Shown piece by piece: positions 46,746-57,169 of a stretch of DNA of 64,000 nucleotides; positions within the stretch are counted from its first letter, which is position 1, and each line of letters begins with the position of its first letter. The position numbers were made by a program, and so were the translations under genes. Below the pieces are notes generated by a model. That model saw only the letters and a list, made by a program, of their open reading frames with translations, ran no database searches and had not been told where the DNA came from. The DNA is from LD21 sp963715785 (GTDB lineage Bacteria; Bacteroidota; Bacteroidia; Bacteroidales; VadinHA17), in the NCBI GenBank assembly GCA_963715785.1, contig OY970276.1:3720001-3784000 (forward strand), read 5' to 3'.

Positions 46746-47087
46746 GGCTCGGTGGTATAGTTAGGTGCCGTCTGTGTCAGGGTTGGCGAGTTTTTTGCCA
46801 GTCCCGGTAAACGGACGCAAGGTGTCTGGTCACGGTAAATGCCGATTACGTATGAGTCCCGGAAATGAAAACGCAATTTACTTGTCACGGTACATTTTAT
46901 AAACGGAGAGCAAAAAACGCTGCCAACAGCGCGTCGGCCTGCAGCCCTACTGATTTTGTCTCGGTAGTAGAATGAGTCAAGGTATCGAAATTTTGATAAG
47001 TAGAATAAATGTTTCTCTCATAGATCTCCTCTCCCATTACGAATGTGTCCGGGCTGCAGAAGGCACTTAACTATACCATCCGTGTTA
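46742..47087. repeat. R45: attC-like element, long class
   Basis: 346 bp. P1 GTATAGTTAGGTGCC/GGCACTTAACTATAC, a perfect variant of R6; P2 GTTGGCGAG/GCTGCCAAC; P3 CTGCAGCCC/GGGCTGCAG. Confidence 0.9.
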
Positions 47088-47592
47088 TAAAAAGTGCGCG
47101 AGTTTTCTCGTCAAGGACTAAGTTGTCATTTTTTAAAAGTCCCGGTAAACGGAAATAAGTTGTCATGATAATACTGAGTTTTATAAATCTGGTGGCTTCT
47201 AAACGGCTCGAAATTGTCTCGTTATAATTAAAAAATTCTTGATGGCTGTTAGCAAAAGTGCGCCCTTGCAAATGACTGGTCGTCAAGCAGAAACTTTATA
47301 ATTAAAAACCATTTGCAAGGCCACAGGGCGGGCAAAAAAAATTGGCCAGGTTGTGTTTCGCGGTACAAGTTTTATAGAAATGATAAGTTGTCTCGGATGG
47401 TGTTAATTAATAAACAGTAGTGGCGCGAGTGCCAATTTTTTTTATTTGCGGGTTGGCAGAAGTATTCGGCTGGCATTTTGCGTGTCGCGGTACAAATTTT
47501 ATAAACGCTGAGAAGTTGTCTTGTCACGGTAAACTTTATTACTTGTAGGACGGGAAGCCGAATTATCAGAGGTCCCGCGCATTTTTGATAAC
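47084..47592. repeat. Gene-less payload, family B copy 8
   Basis: Arms GTTATAAAAAGTGCGCG and CGCGCATTTTTGATAAC, the longest arm match among B copies. Second internal core reads GTTAGCAAAAGTGCG. Confidence 0.87.
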
Positions 47593-47881
47593 GGCTCGGC
47601 GGTTGAATTAGTTGGCGTCTGTGTCGCGGTGCCGCGTTTTTTGCCAGTCCGGGTAAAGATTGTGAGTTACGAGTAACGATGAAATAGTCTAGATGGCGAG
47701 CAAAAAACAAGGCACCAAGCGTGTCGGCCGCCAGCCCTACTGACTCTGTCCCGGAAAACGTAAACAGTCCGGGTGGCAAAGTACTTGAAAAGCGGGTTGA
47801 AAGTTTTCTCTCATAGACTTTTGGGGCTCATTACAAAGCAGTCTGGGCTGGCGAAGCCAATTAATTTAACCGTCCGAGTTG
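47589..47881. repeat. R46: attC-like element, short class
   Basis: 293 bp. P1 GTTGAATTAGTTGGC/GCCAATTAATTTAAC; P3 CGCCAGCCC/GGGCTGGCG; ends GTTG. Confidence 0.9.
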
Positions 47882-48266
47882 GCTGCAGTTATTTTTAGTA
47901 GCAGTGAAGCTGTCATGTTTTACAGAAGTAAGGTTTGCAAGCGCGTTGGCAAAGCTTGAAGATGATGCTCATCGGCCGGTTTTGTAAATTTCAAAAGACA
48001 AAACCGCTGAATTATCATATGCAAGCGTGCGTCGGGGCAAACCGGGTAAAGGAGTTCTTTCACGGAATTATCGAAATAAAAGAAAACAGTCATGTTATTA
48101 AAATTAAGCTTGCGAGCGTTGGCTTCTTTTTGCGGCCAGTCCAGTTGAAACAAATCTGTCTCGAATTACAAAATAGTCCCGAAGTAAAAAAGTAGTCATG
48201 TTAGAGCCGCAAAACACTCCTGGTGCAAGCGGGCAAAAGGCGGCGCACACCTAATTGCAGCCTAAC
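47878..48266. repeat. Gene-less payload, family C copy 4
   Basis: Nearly identical to copy 1 at 12919 (same GTAGCAGTGAAGCTGTCATG leader); arms GTTGGCTGCAGTTA and TAATTGCAGCCTAAC. Confidence 0.88.
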
Positions 48267-48611
48267 GGCCCGGCGGTTTGGTTAGTTGGCGTCTGTGTCG
48301 CGGTGGCGTGGTTTTTGCAAGTCCTGGCAGATGACTGAAAAGTCCGGGTGCACGATGTAGTAGTCTAGACGGTACCAAGTCCGGGTAAGGTTAGTGAGTC
48401 CGGGAGCACGATGAAATAGTCTAGATGGAATAGCAAAAACCATGACACCTTGCGCGTTGGCCCGCAGCCCAATAGACTTTATTGCAGGCGATGAAATATT
48501 CAAGGTGCACAGGATTTTATAAATTGAAATGATCTTAATCTCATAGACTTTAAGGGCTGATAACGAAGTAGTCTTGGCTGCGGAAGCCAATTAACTAAAC
48601 CGTCCGAGTTA
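48263..48611. repeat. R47: attC-like element, long class
   Basis: 349 bp. P1 GTTTGGTTAGTTGGC/GCCAATTAACTAAAC; P3 CCGCAGCC/GGCTGCGG. Confidence 0.9.
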
Positions 48612-49106
48612 TAAAAAGTAGGCAAATCTTTATGCTTTAGACAGAAACCAAAAGTCCCGATAAAAGGTAGTTAGCTGTCATGTTTTACAAATCTGTCGAG
48701 ATATAGGCGCTCATAAATGGCTGAAAAACTGTCGAGGTTTAATTAGAATTTGACAAGGCTGTTATAAAAAGTGCGCCCCTTGCAAATGACCGGTCGTCAG
48801 TAGAATTCTTCTAATTAAAGATCATTTGCAAGGTCAGGGTTGGCATAAAAAATTGGCCAGACCTGAGTGTCGCGGTACAAGTTTTTAAAATGAGTAGTAT
48901 ATCTCGGATAGTAGTAAGCTTTGGAATAAACTGAGAGAGCGAGTGCCAATTTTTTATATGCGCGTTGGCAGAAGCATTCGGCTGGGTAATTGTGTGTCGC
49001 GGTATAAACTGGTAAACGGCAAATATCTGTCTGGATATAATGTATTTTATTGCTTGCAGTAGCGGGAAGCCGAATGTATTCATATCCACTGCGTATTTTT
49101 TATAAC
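48608..49106. repeat. Gene-less payload, family B copy 9
   Basis: Arms GTTATAAAAAGTAGG and GCGTATTTTTTATAAC; three B hairpins present. Confidence 0.86.
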
Positions 49107-49448
49107 GGCCCGGCGGTTTGATTAGGTGCCGTCTGAGTCGCGGTGACTTGTTTTTTGCCAGTCCCGGTAGATGGCTGTGAGCTTTGGGTCACGGTGAAGC
49201 TGCGAGACGCCACCAGTCCCGATAGACAGCAGGGAAGTTTCGTGTCAAGACGAAATAGTCTCGGTGCGAGCAAAAAACAAGGCACCAGCGCGTCGGCCGA
49301 CAGCGCCAATGATGCTGTCCAGGTAGACGAAACTGTCCGGGTGCCACAGGATTTTATAAATGGAATTGAAATTAAGGGCATAGATGTTGGGCTGATTACA
49401 AAACTGTCCTGGCGCTGGCGAAGGCAATTAATTAAACCGTCCGAGTTA
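49103..49448. repeat. R48: attC-like element, long class, mixed P1 arms
   Basis: 346 bp. 5' arm GTTTGATTAGGTGCC with 3' arm GGCAATTAATTAAAC; P3 CAGCGCC/GGCGCTG. Final TTA is the stop of the next gene. Confidence 0.88.
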
Positions 49449-49937
49449 GGCAACGTGTTTATTTTTCAAAAGCATCTTATCATCAATAATTTTCATGTTT
49501 ATGTTCAGTTTACTCAGACATTCTGATAATTTTAATACACTTTTCTTACTTATCAGGAAGAAACTAAAAGTTACTCTTTTGTTAGTGTTTTTAAAATTAA
49601 TCACCATGCGTGGCACAACACCCTTGCCTCTAATATAGTAGAAATCAATATTTTGTATATTATTCAATTCATACTTATTAGGTTTTAGGAAAAACAAAAA
49701 AGGAGAATAATTTATTATCAAAAATTTATAAGTCAATGCAATAGAAGACTTAAAAAACAGATTAAAAATAAAGGCAAAAAGTAGTAAATAACCAAAAATA
49801 ATTGGAGCCAGTTTTAAAATGTCATCTTTTGATTTGTAAGTGGCCATAAATGAAATAATCATGGAAACTAAAATAATACTCCCTATATATGAAATTGAGA
49901 TTTTAGTCTTGTAAATCGGGTTTTCCATTTTAATCAA
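49446..49937 (-). CDS. Hypothetical two-pass membrane protein
   Basis: 163 aa (or 160 from the next Met, MENPIYKTK, at 49928). Two membrane helices (about 14-33 and 42-61) are followed by a basic beta-rich domain (FLIINYSPFLFFLKPNKYEL, then NIDFYYIRGKGVVPRMVINF) that resembles the PH-like domains of small membrane proteins. Its stop codon is supplied by the R48 core. No family recognised with confidence. Confidence 0.8.
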   Translation of the reverse strand: MIKMENPIYKTKISISYIGSIILVSMIISFMATYKSKDDILKLAPIIFGYLLLFAFIFNLFFKSSIALTYKFLIINYSPFLFFLKPNKYELNNIQNIDFYYIRGKGVVPRMVINFKNTNKRVTFSFFLISKKSVLKLSECLSKLNINMKIIDDKMLLKNKHVA

Positions 49938-49976
49938 AGTTAAGTTAAATCAAGGCAATGAGTCCAACATGATGCC

Positions 49977-50325
49977 TAACGGCCCGGCGGTTTGGTTAGT
50001 TGGCGTCTGTGTCGCGGTGGCGTGGTTTTTGCAAGTCCTGGCAGATGGCTGGAGAGTCCGGGCGCACGATGAAACTGTCCCGCGGTACCAAGTCCGGGTA
50101 AGGATTGTGAGTCCGGGTGCACGATGAAATAGTCTAGATGGATTAGCAAAAACCATGACACCATGCGCGTCGGCCCGCAACCCTACTGACTCTGTCCCGG
50201 GAGACGAAACAGTCAAGATGCCACAGGATTTAATAAATGGATACAAGTTCAATCTTTTAGACTTTGGAGGCTCATTACAAGGCAGTCTGGGTTGCGGAAG
50301 CCAATTAACTAAACCGTCCGAGTTA
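49977..50325. repeat. R49: attC-like element, long class
   Basis: 349 bp. P1 GTTTGGTTAGTTGGC/GCCAATTAACTAAAC; P3 CCGCAACCC/GGGTTGCGG. Confidence 0.9.
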
Positions 50326-50445
50326 TAGGCTGGCTTTCATTAGTTATCGTGGGAAGAGCTCGTTTAATTGTTTGAAATGAAGTCTTATCTTTTATATTGA
50401 AGATATTTAATGCTAAAGAGTAAATACAAAAGTAGGGTACTTCAA

Positions 50446-51813
50446 CTAAAAACTTTCTCCGTTTAATGTTTTATATGCATCCTTTAAACCGGAGCTACTT
50501 AGACCAATAGACAGTATTTTAGCTTTAATTTTATCACGAACCACATTAGCTTCAGGAAAGTTTTGGTCGGTCCAAAATCGGTCTTTACTTTGGAAGTAAC
50601 CTGTTTCACTAAGAAAGGCAACTCCGTAGCGAAAAGCATCACCCATTGTATCATCTAAGTCACTTATTTTAAAAGATCCATCAGGCTTATAAGATTTTGT
50701 AAGGCACCAGTTAAGCATCCGCGAAATCTCTATCTTGACTTTCGCTCGTGTTGAAGTATCAAGAAAAGGCCATGCATATCTGAAAATCTTAACTGCGTCC
50801 CAATTTAAATGGTTCTCAAAGTGTCCCTCAAATTTGATACCTGCGGGAAAATCTGTATCACAGAGTTGAAGCAATCGTTTTGCAATTAAATCTTTATGTT
50901 CTACCTCACCTTTTAGGTCAGAAATAACATGAAATGTTATACCCATATCGTCCATTTTCCAAATGTTTTCTTGTCGGTCAATCATCCACTGTCCCCAACA
51001 ACCTGTCTCTTTGTTCTGCCAATGTATCACATAATTTTTTAGAGCAGTGTCGAGTTGCGGGTGGAAAGAAAAAGCTATTGGGTTGCTTTTATTCAACAAT
51101 CTAGCAATTGCTGAAAAAGTTTCATCAAGTTCTTCCCGGTTGAATCCACCTGTTTTTGTAAAATTGTCATATAGGTTTGAATCAAGTTGCGCCTTAAGTT
51201 TTTCAGGAGAATTTATCCGGTCAAGAAAAGATAAAGGATACCGAGAGGGCAGGCTATCGCCCAAGTTATCTATAGAATAGTAAAGCCTGAGAAACCAAAC
51301 AGTTATTCCGGCTCCCCAGCTTCCATCAGAAGCTTGTTGTAAAGATGCCAATTTTTGTTCCATTGGTTGAGATATACTCTGTCGGAGATCGTCAATTCTT
51401 AAACGAGTGGTTACAGTGTCAGAGGTAAAGTTTAATCGCCAGCGAATTTCCCTATAGATGTGCATCGAATATGACATTGCCTCGCCTGCAGCTTGTTTTC
51501 TATTAATTTCTTTAATAAGTGGCTTAATAGTTGGATTCCATTGTTTTAATCTTGTCTCCCGTGCCATTCGAAGCTCTGACATATCCCAATAAAATTGAGC
51601 TTCGTCCCAAAATCTGGGCCACCATGGTTCATTTGATATTTTTGAAGGCGTAGTAAATATATGCTCATGATAAATTACAAACGCAATCACTGCACGTTGC
51701 AATCGTTCGCGATTAATGTAACCTGTGAGCATCAAGCCCAAAATTATTATTAGTACAATCAGCCAGTGTCTACTCCTCTGTTTATCTTTTATTTTAATAA
51801 ATGATGATATCAT
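50446..51813 (-). CDS. Membrane-anchored alpha-helical protein, possible alpha/alpha-barrel
   Basis: 455 aa. One N-terminal membrane segment (about 17-35), so the rest is probably periplasmic. Repeated motifs of helix pairs with G-x-W-G (SDGSWGAGITVWFLRLY about 170-187; TGCWGQWMIDRQENIW about 277-292) and PDGSFKISDLDDTMGDAF (about 380-397) recall alpha/alpha-toroid enzymes such as terpenoid cyclase-like or glycan-processing proteins. The DLDDTMGDA motif may hold catalytic acids. No closer assignment is justified. Largest unknown gene in the window. Confidence 0.82.
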   Translation of the reverse strand: MISSFIKIKDKQRSRHWLIVLIIILGLMLTGYINRERLQRAVIAFVIYHEHIFTTPSKISNEPWWPRFWDEAQFYWDMSELRMARETRLKQWNPTIKPLIKEINRKQAAGEAMSYSMHIYREIRWRLNFTSDTVTTRLRIDDLRQSISQPMEQKLASLQQASDGSWGAGITVWFLRLYYSIDNLGDSLPSRYPLSFLDRINSPEKLKAQLDSNLYDNFTKTGGFNREELDETFSAIARLLNKSNPIAFSFHPQLDTALKNYVIHWQNKETGCWGQWMIDRQENIWKMDDMGITFHVISDLKGEVEHKDLIAKRLLQLCDTDFPAGIKFEGHFENHLNWDAVKIFRYAWPFLDTSTRAKVKIEISRMLNWCLTKSYKPDGSFKISDLDDTMGDAFRYGVAFLSETGYFQSKDRFWTDQNFPEANVVRDKIKAKILSIGLSSSGLKDAYKTLNGESF

Positions 51814-51897
51814 TGTTTTATTTGTATTCCGTTTTGCTATGCGCTCAAATGTAATATGATTTTGTGAACTAGACTTGAATCGGTCGTAGCTTGCCTA

Positions 51898-52245
51898 TAA
51901 CGGCCCGGCGGTTTAATTAGTTGCCGTCCGTGTCGCGGTGCCGCGTTTTTTGCCAGTCCCGGTAGGTGGACGTGAACTTACTGGTCATGATGTAACTGTC
52001 GAGATGGTACCAAGTCCGGGTAAAGATTGTGAGTTTTGGGTCACGATGAAATAGTCCAGATGGCGAGCAAAAAACAAGGCACCAGTGCGTCGGCCCGCAG
52101 CCCTATTGACTCTGTCCCGGAAGATGAAACAGTCAAGGTGCCACAGGATTTTGTAAGTTGAAATGAGTTTAATCTCATAGACTTAGAGGGTTCATTACTA
52201 AGCAGTCCGGGCTGCGGAAGGCAATTAATTAAACCGTCCGAGTTA
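51898..52245. repeat. R50: attC-like element, long class
   Basis: 348 bp. P1 GTTTAATTAGTTGCC/GGCAATTAATTAAAC; P3 CCGCAGCCC/GGGCTGCGG. Confidence 0.9.
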
Positions 52246-52463
52246 GGTAATGCGATCATTAAAATTGTCTCGGTGGCAGAAAACTGTCATGTTAGACTTA
52301 TGATTAGGTTATGAATTTGTCTCGTTAGACTGATTCTGGTAATGATTATGTCCGGCAAGAAAACTATGAAACTTGGTGTCAAGACTTAATCTTATATGTG
52401 TCGTGTCCCGATAGCAGATACAAACCTTTCTATTAATAAGTTGCAAACCTCGTGTTACCTAAC
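52242..52463. repeat. Gene-less short payload
   Basis: About 214 bp between cores; arms GTTAGGTAATGCG and CGTGTTACCTAAC. Filled with GTC-type words (AAATTGTCTCGGTGG, AACTGTCATG, GTGTCCCGATAG). No coding frame. Confidence 0.75.
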
Positions 52464-52751
52464 GGCTCGGCGGTTGAATTAGTTGGCGTCTGTGTCGCGG
52501 TGCCGCGTTTTTTGCCAGTCCGGGTAAAGGTTGTGAGTTACGAGTAACTGTGAAATAGTCTAGATGGAAGCAAAAAACAAGGCACCAGCGCGTCGGCCGC
52601 CAGCCCTACTGACTCTGTCCCGGAAGAACGTAAACAGTCCGGGTGGCACAAGACCCAAAAAGCGGAATTATAGTTTTCTATCATAGACTTTTGGGGCTCA
52701 TTACAAAGCAGTCTGGGCTGGCGAAGCCAATTAATTTAACCGTCCGAGTTG
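52460..52751. repeat. R51: attC-like element, short class
   Basis: 292 bp. P1 GTTGAATTAGTTGGC/GCCAATTAATTTAAC; P3 CGCCAGCCC/GGGCTGGCG; ends GTTG. Confidence 0.9.
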
Positions 52752-53143
52752 GCTGCAGTAATTTTTAATATACATAAACTGTCATGTTTTACAGAAGCCA
52801 GGTTTGCCGAGCGCGTCGGGAAAGCTTGAAGATGATGCTCATCGGCCGGTCCCGAGTACTCGGGATTTCAAAATACAAAACCGCTGAATTATCATATGCA
52901 AGCGTGCGTCGGGGCAAACCGGATGAAGGGATTCTTTCAGGGAACTATCGAAGTAAAACAAATCTAATATGTTATTCAAATTAAGCTTGCGAGCGTTGGC
53001 TTCTTTTTGCGGCCAGTCCAGTTGAAACAAATCTGACTCGAATTACAAAATAGTCCCGAAGTAAAAAAGTAGTCATGTTAGAGCCGCAAAACACTCCTGG
53101 AGCAAGCGGGGAGAAGGCGATGAAAATTTTATTGCAGCCTAAC
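52748..53143. repeat. Gene-less payload, family C copy 5
   Basis: Hairpin loop altered: the usual CGGTTTTGTAAATTTC is replaced by CGGTCCCGAGTACTCGGGAT, itself a perfect small palindrome. Arms GTTGGCTGCAGTAA and TTATTGCAGCCTAAC. Confidence 0.87.
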
Positions 53144-53491
53144 GGCCCGGCGGTTTAATTAGGTGCCGTCTGTGTCAGGGTTGGCATGTGTTTTTGCAAA
53201 GTCCCGGTAAGTGGGCGAGCATTTGGTGTCATGATGAAACTGTCCAGATGACGTGGTCCCGGTAAATGGGCAGGTTTTGTCATGTCACGATAAAGTTGTC
53301 TAGGTGGCATTGCAAAAACCATGACAACTCGCGCGTAGGCTTGCAACCCTATTGACTCTGTCTCGGCAGCAGGATCAGTCCGGGTGCAACAATATTTTAT
53401 AAGTTGAACTGAATTTGCTCGCATAGACTTTAGGGGCAGATAGAGAAATAGTCCGGGTTGCAAAAGGCAATTAATTAAACCGTCCGAGTTA
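53140..53491. repeat. R52: attC-like element, long class, mixed P1 arms
   Basis: 352 bp. 5' arm GTTTAATTAGGTGCC with 3' arm GGCAATTAATTAAAC; P2 GTTGGCATG/CATGACAAC; P3 TTGCAACCC/GGGTTGCAA. Confidence 0.88.
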
Positions 53492-53509
53492 TAAGGCGTT
53501 TTTTAATTT

Positions 53510-53636
53510 ATGGAAGTGGAATTTCGGGTCATGAGGAGACTATCCAGATGGCTTAGTCTCGGTAGATGAGTAGATTTTGTCATGTTTGGGTAAACTTACG
53601 AGATGGCGGAGATATAGCTTTTAATCTTTCAAGTTA
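53510..53636. repeat. Decayed internal part of an R element plus second core
   Basis: GGAAGTGGAATTTCGGGTCA, GACTATCCAGATGGCTTAGT, CTCGGTAGATGAGTAGATTT and TGTCATG follow the P2 loop of the R52/R56 subtype. It ends with a second core GTTATAAGGCATT at 53633, which supplies the stop of the next gene. The first core of this cassette, GTTATAAGGCG, is at 53488. Confidence 0.65.
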
Positions 53637-54008
53637 TAAGGCATTTTTACTTTTTGTCTCATCCAACTGTGAAATTTTCTCCTTAATCTCTTTTAAAGAA
53701 TCTAGCATCTCCACCATCATCGGATTTGATTTTGAAAGATTTCTTAACTCCTCTTCTCGAAAGCCCAATTTAGTGTCCATGTAGCCTAATAAAAGTGAGA
53801 GAAATACAAATAGGATAAGCGCAATTGGTATTGAAATAATTGCATATTTAAATATTAATCCTCCCAAGTGTCCACCTTTGAAATCTTTCAGAAATACGTA
53901 TCCAATTAAGAAAAACTGAATATAGCCAATGTACATTCTGGATCTGTCAAAATAGATTTTCCACCGGATAAAAGTTCGTTTGTTAAGAGGGGTTTTATGA
54001 ATTTTCAT
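53634..54008 (-). CDS. Hypothetical two-pass membrane protein
   Basis: 124 aa. Two membrane helices (about 26-43 and 56-80) and a charged C-terminal helix (LGFREEELRNLSKSNPMMVE onward) that may form a coiled coil. Its TAA stop is formed by an internal GTTA core at 53633. No family recognised. Confidence 0.76.
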   Translation of the reverse strand: MKIHKTPLNKRTFIRWKIYFDRSRMYIGYIQFFLIGYVFLKDFKGGHLGGLIFKYAIISIPIALILFVFLSLLLGYMDTKLGFREEELRNLSKSNPMMVEMLDSLKEIKEKISQLDETKSKNAL

Positions 54009-54090
54009 TTTGTAGGAGTTATTAATAAATATATGCGAATCTTGCTATAATCTTGGATTGTATCGGTCTAGTACGCAGCCCGATGCCTTA

Positions 54091-54438
54091 TAACGGCCGG
54101 CGGTATAGTTTGTTGCCGTCTGTGTCGCGGTTGGATTTGTTTTTGCATAGTCCCGATAAACGAACGAAGGCTGTCTTGTCAAGATTAAGTTGTCCAGATG
54201 GCGTGGTCCCGATAAGTGGGCAGGATTTGTCTTGTCACGATAAAGTTGTCAAGGTGGCTCTGCAAAAACAAAGACAATTGAGCGTCGGCCGGCAGCCTAT
54301 TGACTTTGTCTTGGCAGCAGGATCAGTCCGGGTGCAACAAAATTTAATAAGTGTATGTGATTTTACTAACATAGAGATTTGGACTGAGTGAGAAGCTGTC
54401 CTGGCTGACGAAGGCAATGAACTATACCGACCGAGTTA
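54091..54438. repeat. R53: attC-like element, long class, divergent
   Basis: 348 bp. Starts TAACGGCCGGCGG, one C short. P1 GTATAGTTTGTTGCC/GGCAATGAACTATAC, perfectly compensated; P2 GTTGGATTTGTTTTTGC/GCAAAAACAAAGACAAT. Confidence 0.9.
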
Positions 54439-54569
54439 GTGTTTTGGGTTTTTATTGAGTAGAGCATGATCTGTTACTTTAGCCTGAAACTATCTATAAG
54501 TCCTGGTAGGAGGAGCAAAACTGTCTTGTCAAAGATAATCTTCATTTTACTTTGGACCTGAACACTAAC
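54435..54569. repeat. Gene-less short payload
   Basis: About 127 bp between cores; arms GTTAGTGTTTTGGG and CCTGAACACTAAC. No coding frame. Confidence 0.75.
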
Positions 54570-54913
54570 GGCCCGGCGGTTTAATTAGGTGCCGTCTGCG
54601 TCGCGGTGACTTGTTTTTTGCCAGTCCCGGTAGACAGCAGTGAGTTTCGGGTCACGGTGAAGCTGCGAGACGGTACCCAGTCCAGATAAACGGCAGTGAA
54701 GTTACGTGTCACGATGAAATAGTCTCGGTGCGAGCAAAAAACAAGGCGCCAGCGCGTCGGCCGGCAGCCCGACGTAGACTTTGTCCCGGGAGACGAAACT
54801 GTCGCGGTGCACAGAAGCTAATAAACGTCTGAAATTTCACTCTCATTGACTTTAAGGGCTGACTCTGAAGCTGTCCGGGCTGCCGAAGGCACTTAATTAA
54901 ACCGTCCGAGTTA
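54566..54913. repeat. R54: attC-like element, long class
   Basis: 348 bp. P1 GTTTAATTAGGTGCC/GGCACTTAATTAAAC; P2 GGTGACTTG/CAAGGCGCC; P3 CGGCAGCCC/GGGCTGCCG. Confidence 0.9.
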
Positions 54914-54926
54914 GCATTTGTGTAAG

Positions 54927-55481
54927 TTAGAATTTGTCCATGGTGATTTTAATAAAGTCAAACCCAATCTTGCTTTTATAAGAACATAGGTTAATCTTTT
55001 GTCCAATTGAAGTTTTAATCCAATAATCGCGACTAGAGATAACCTTAGTGGAATTTCCGTTAATACTTACAATTAGATAATTTATTTCAGGGGAGCGGTA
55101 CCCTCTATTAATTTTATATTTTTCAATAACACTGTAATCGTCACAAACTTCGACTTTTGATATGCCCTTATTAATTATTGATCCAATCAAAATAAAGATG
55201 CCGATAAAACCAAATGTTAGTATGAAGCTGGGACGCCAAAAATTAGATTTTTGCTTCTTACTCAATTTCAAAAATGATTTGAGTTTAATAGATATAATTA
55301 GTCCACTTGAAATGCCTAGAATTGCTAAGATTAGTACAAATGAATATGGGTGACTGTAATTCTGAATACGAATTATTCCTATAACAACTGTAACAATACC
55401 AGTTAGAATCATCAATATTGAGAAGATCCCAATATAAATACTTGATTTCTTATCAATTACATTCATGTTTGTCGTTTTCAA
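54927..55481 (-). CDS. Hypothetical three-pass membrane protein
   Basis: 184 aa (a second Met, MNVIDKKSS, follows five residues in). Three membrane helices (about 15-38, 46-65, 83-104) precede a soluble beta-rich tail that ends SKIGFDFIKITMDKF. The tail holds two cysteines (EVCDDYS, INLCSYK). No family recognised; probably an inner-membrane protein. Confidence 0.8.
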   Translation of the reverse strand: MKTTNMNVIDKKSSIYIGIFSILMILTGIVTVVIGIIRIQNYSHPYSFVLILAILGISSGLIISIKLKSFLKLSKKQKSNFWRPSFILTFGFIGIFILIGSIINKGISKVEVCDDYSVIEKYKINRGYRSPEINYLIVSINGNSTKVISSRDYWIKTSIGQKINLCSYKSKIGFDFIKITMDKF

Positions 55482-55550
55482 TTTGGCGAAGGTTGGTTAA
55501 CTGTCAGGTTATAAGTAAACTGTCTCGGAATGGGGCCGGGACATGAATGC

Positions 55551-55900
55551 TAACGGCCCGGCGGTTTGATTAGGTGCCGTCTGCGTCGCGGTGCCTTGTT
55601 TTTTGCCAGTCCCGGTAGACGGCTGAGAAGCCAAGGGTCACGGTTTAACTGAGTAAAGGTACCAAGTCCAGATAGATGGCAGTGAAGTTACGTGTCACGA
55701 CGAAATAGTCTCGGTGACGAGCAAAAAACAAGGCACCAGCGCGTCGGCCCGCCAACCCAAAGATGCTGTCCCGGTAGACGAAACTGTCCGGGTGCCACAG
55801 TATTTTATAAATTGAACAAAGTTTTCGAGCATAGATTTTGGGACTGGCTGCAAAGCTGTCCTGGGTTGGCGGAAGGCACTTAATTAAACCGTCCGAGTTA
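55551..55900. repeat. R55: attC-like element, long class
   Basis: 350 bp. P1 GTTTGATTAGGTGCC/GGCACTTAATTAAAC; P3 CCGCCAACCC/GGGTTGGCGG. Final TTA is the stop of the next gene. Confidence 0.9.
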
Positions 55901-56356
55901 GGTGTTCGGCCCTCTTTTTGGGTATTTAGATAACTCGTTTTGAAGTTCAGAGGAAATTCTTGTTAATTCAACTTTGTCAGCTTTAATCTCGATATAGTAT
56001 TCTTGATCATCAGCTGCAGATTTCGGACGGGATTCAGAGCCAAAATTAATTCTGATTAGTTTAATCGGGTCCGTAGGGGAATTGCGCAGAGTAAATTTGA
56101 GATTTGGTTCGACAAAATCTTCTTCGGACTCCAATGATTTTTTGTTTTCAGATAAGTCCATGAACCAGTTAATCAATCTCTGCAACTCCCAAGTTAAGAG
56201 TGATGGGTCTATGGTCTGCCAATTGCCAAATTTAGAAACTACATTAATGTATATATTAAGCCAGTTACTATCCCAGTCTCCGTCATTATTTTCAGGAAAT
56301 TGGTAATTAGTAATCTTTAGCTCCAACAACTGGTTGTCAATACCGTAAAACTTCAT
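55898..56356 (-). CDS. WapI-like immunity protein (tentative)
   Basis: 152 aa, cytosolic. The layout MKFYG...LELKITNYQFPE, then WLNIYINVVSKFGNWQTIDP, LLTWELQRLINWFMDL, FVEPNLKFTL resembles the WapI family of immunity proteins that protect against WapA-type contact-dependent toxins. No toxin gene lies beside it, so it could serve as an orphan immunity gene. Its stop codon comes from the R55 core. The assignment rests on motif order only. Confidence 0.78.
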   Translation of the reverse strand: MKFYGIDNQLLELKITNYQFPENNDGDWDSNWLNIYINVVSKFGNWQTIDPSLLTWELQRLINWFMDLSENKKSLESEEDFVEPNLKFTLRNSPTDPIKLIRINFGSESRPKSAADDQEYYIEIKADKVELTRISSELQNELSKYPKRGPNT

Positions 56357-56397
56357 ATTTAATCTTTACTTTATGCTGAGGTCATCAGGCTGACACC

Positions 56398-56746
56398 TAA
56401 CGGCCCGGCGGTTTAATGAGTTGCCGTCTGTGTCAGGGTTGGCATGCGTTTTTGCAAAGTCCCGGTAGATGGAAGAGGGTTTGGTGTCACGAGAAACTGT
56501 CCAGATGGTGTGGTCCCGATAAGTGGGCAGGATTTGTCATGTCACGATAAAATTGTCTAGGTGGCGTGCAAAAACCATGACAACTGCGCGTTGGCTTGCA
56601 ACCCTATTGACTCTGTTTCGGCAGCAGGATCAGTCCGGGTGCAACAATATTTTATAAGTTGAACTGAATTTGCTCGCATAGACTTTAGGGGCAGATTGAG
56701 AAGTAGTCCGGGTTGCAAAAGGCAATTAATTAAACCGTCCGAGTTA
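56398..56746. repeat. R56: attC-like element, long class
   Basis: 349 bp. P2 GTTGGCATG/CATGACAAC; P3 TTGCAACCC/GGGTTGCAA. Confidence 0.9.
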
Positions 56747-56890
56747 GGTTTTGTAACAATTTTAAAACTGTCATGGCGTGATAAAATTCTCATGTTTTGA
56801 CGGATCAGTCACATTTTAATTATTTTTGTTTTTGACTTAAGTATCCAGTCATACAACACAATTTATCTAAAATGATTAATACCTCAAGCT

Positions 56891-57169
56891 ATGTATCGTT
56901 TTGAACCAGGTGCTTATAAAACACCTGAAGGTTTTTTACCCGCAATTGGCTGTTATAAGATAATCACAAGTAGCTCTGAAGTTTTTGATTATGTTCTGGT
57001 AAATGTCAAGACTATTTTAAAAATTGAAGATCATGCAGTTGAAAAGGCTACCGAATCCTTGAATAATGCATTTAAGAAAAGAAAAGCTACCGGAAAAGAT
57101 AAAACAGTAGGTGAATCGCTGCATAAAGAAGGATACAAAAAGATGGATAATCCATTAATTGCGAAATAA
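56891..57169 (+). CDS. Hypothetical small protein, plus strand
   Basis: 92 aa, no signal peptide. N-terminal beta-like part (MYRFEPGAYKTPEGFLPAIG) and a lysine-rich helical C-terminus. One of only two plus-strand genes. Like the flippase cassette, this one has a GTTAGGTTTT core and a second GTTAGGTTTC core downstream of the gene. No family recognised. Confidence 0.68.
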   Translation: MYRFEPGAYKTPEGFLPAIGCYKIITSSSEVFDYVLVNVKTILKIEDHAVEKATESLNNAFKKRKATGKDKTVGESLHKEGYKKMDNPLIAK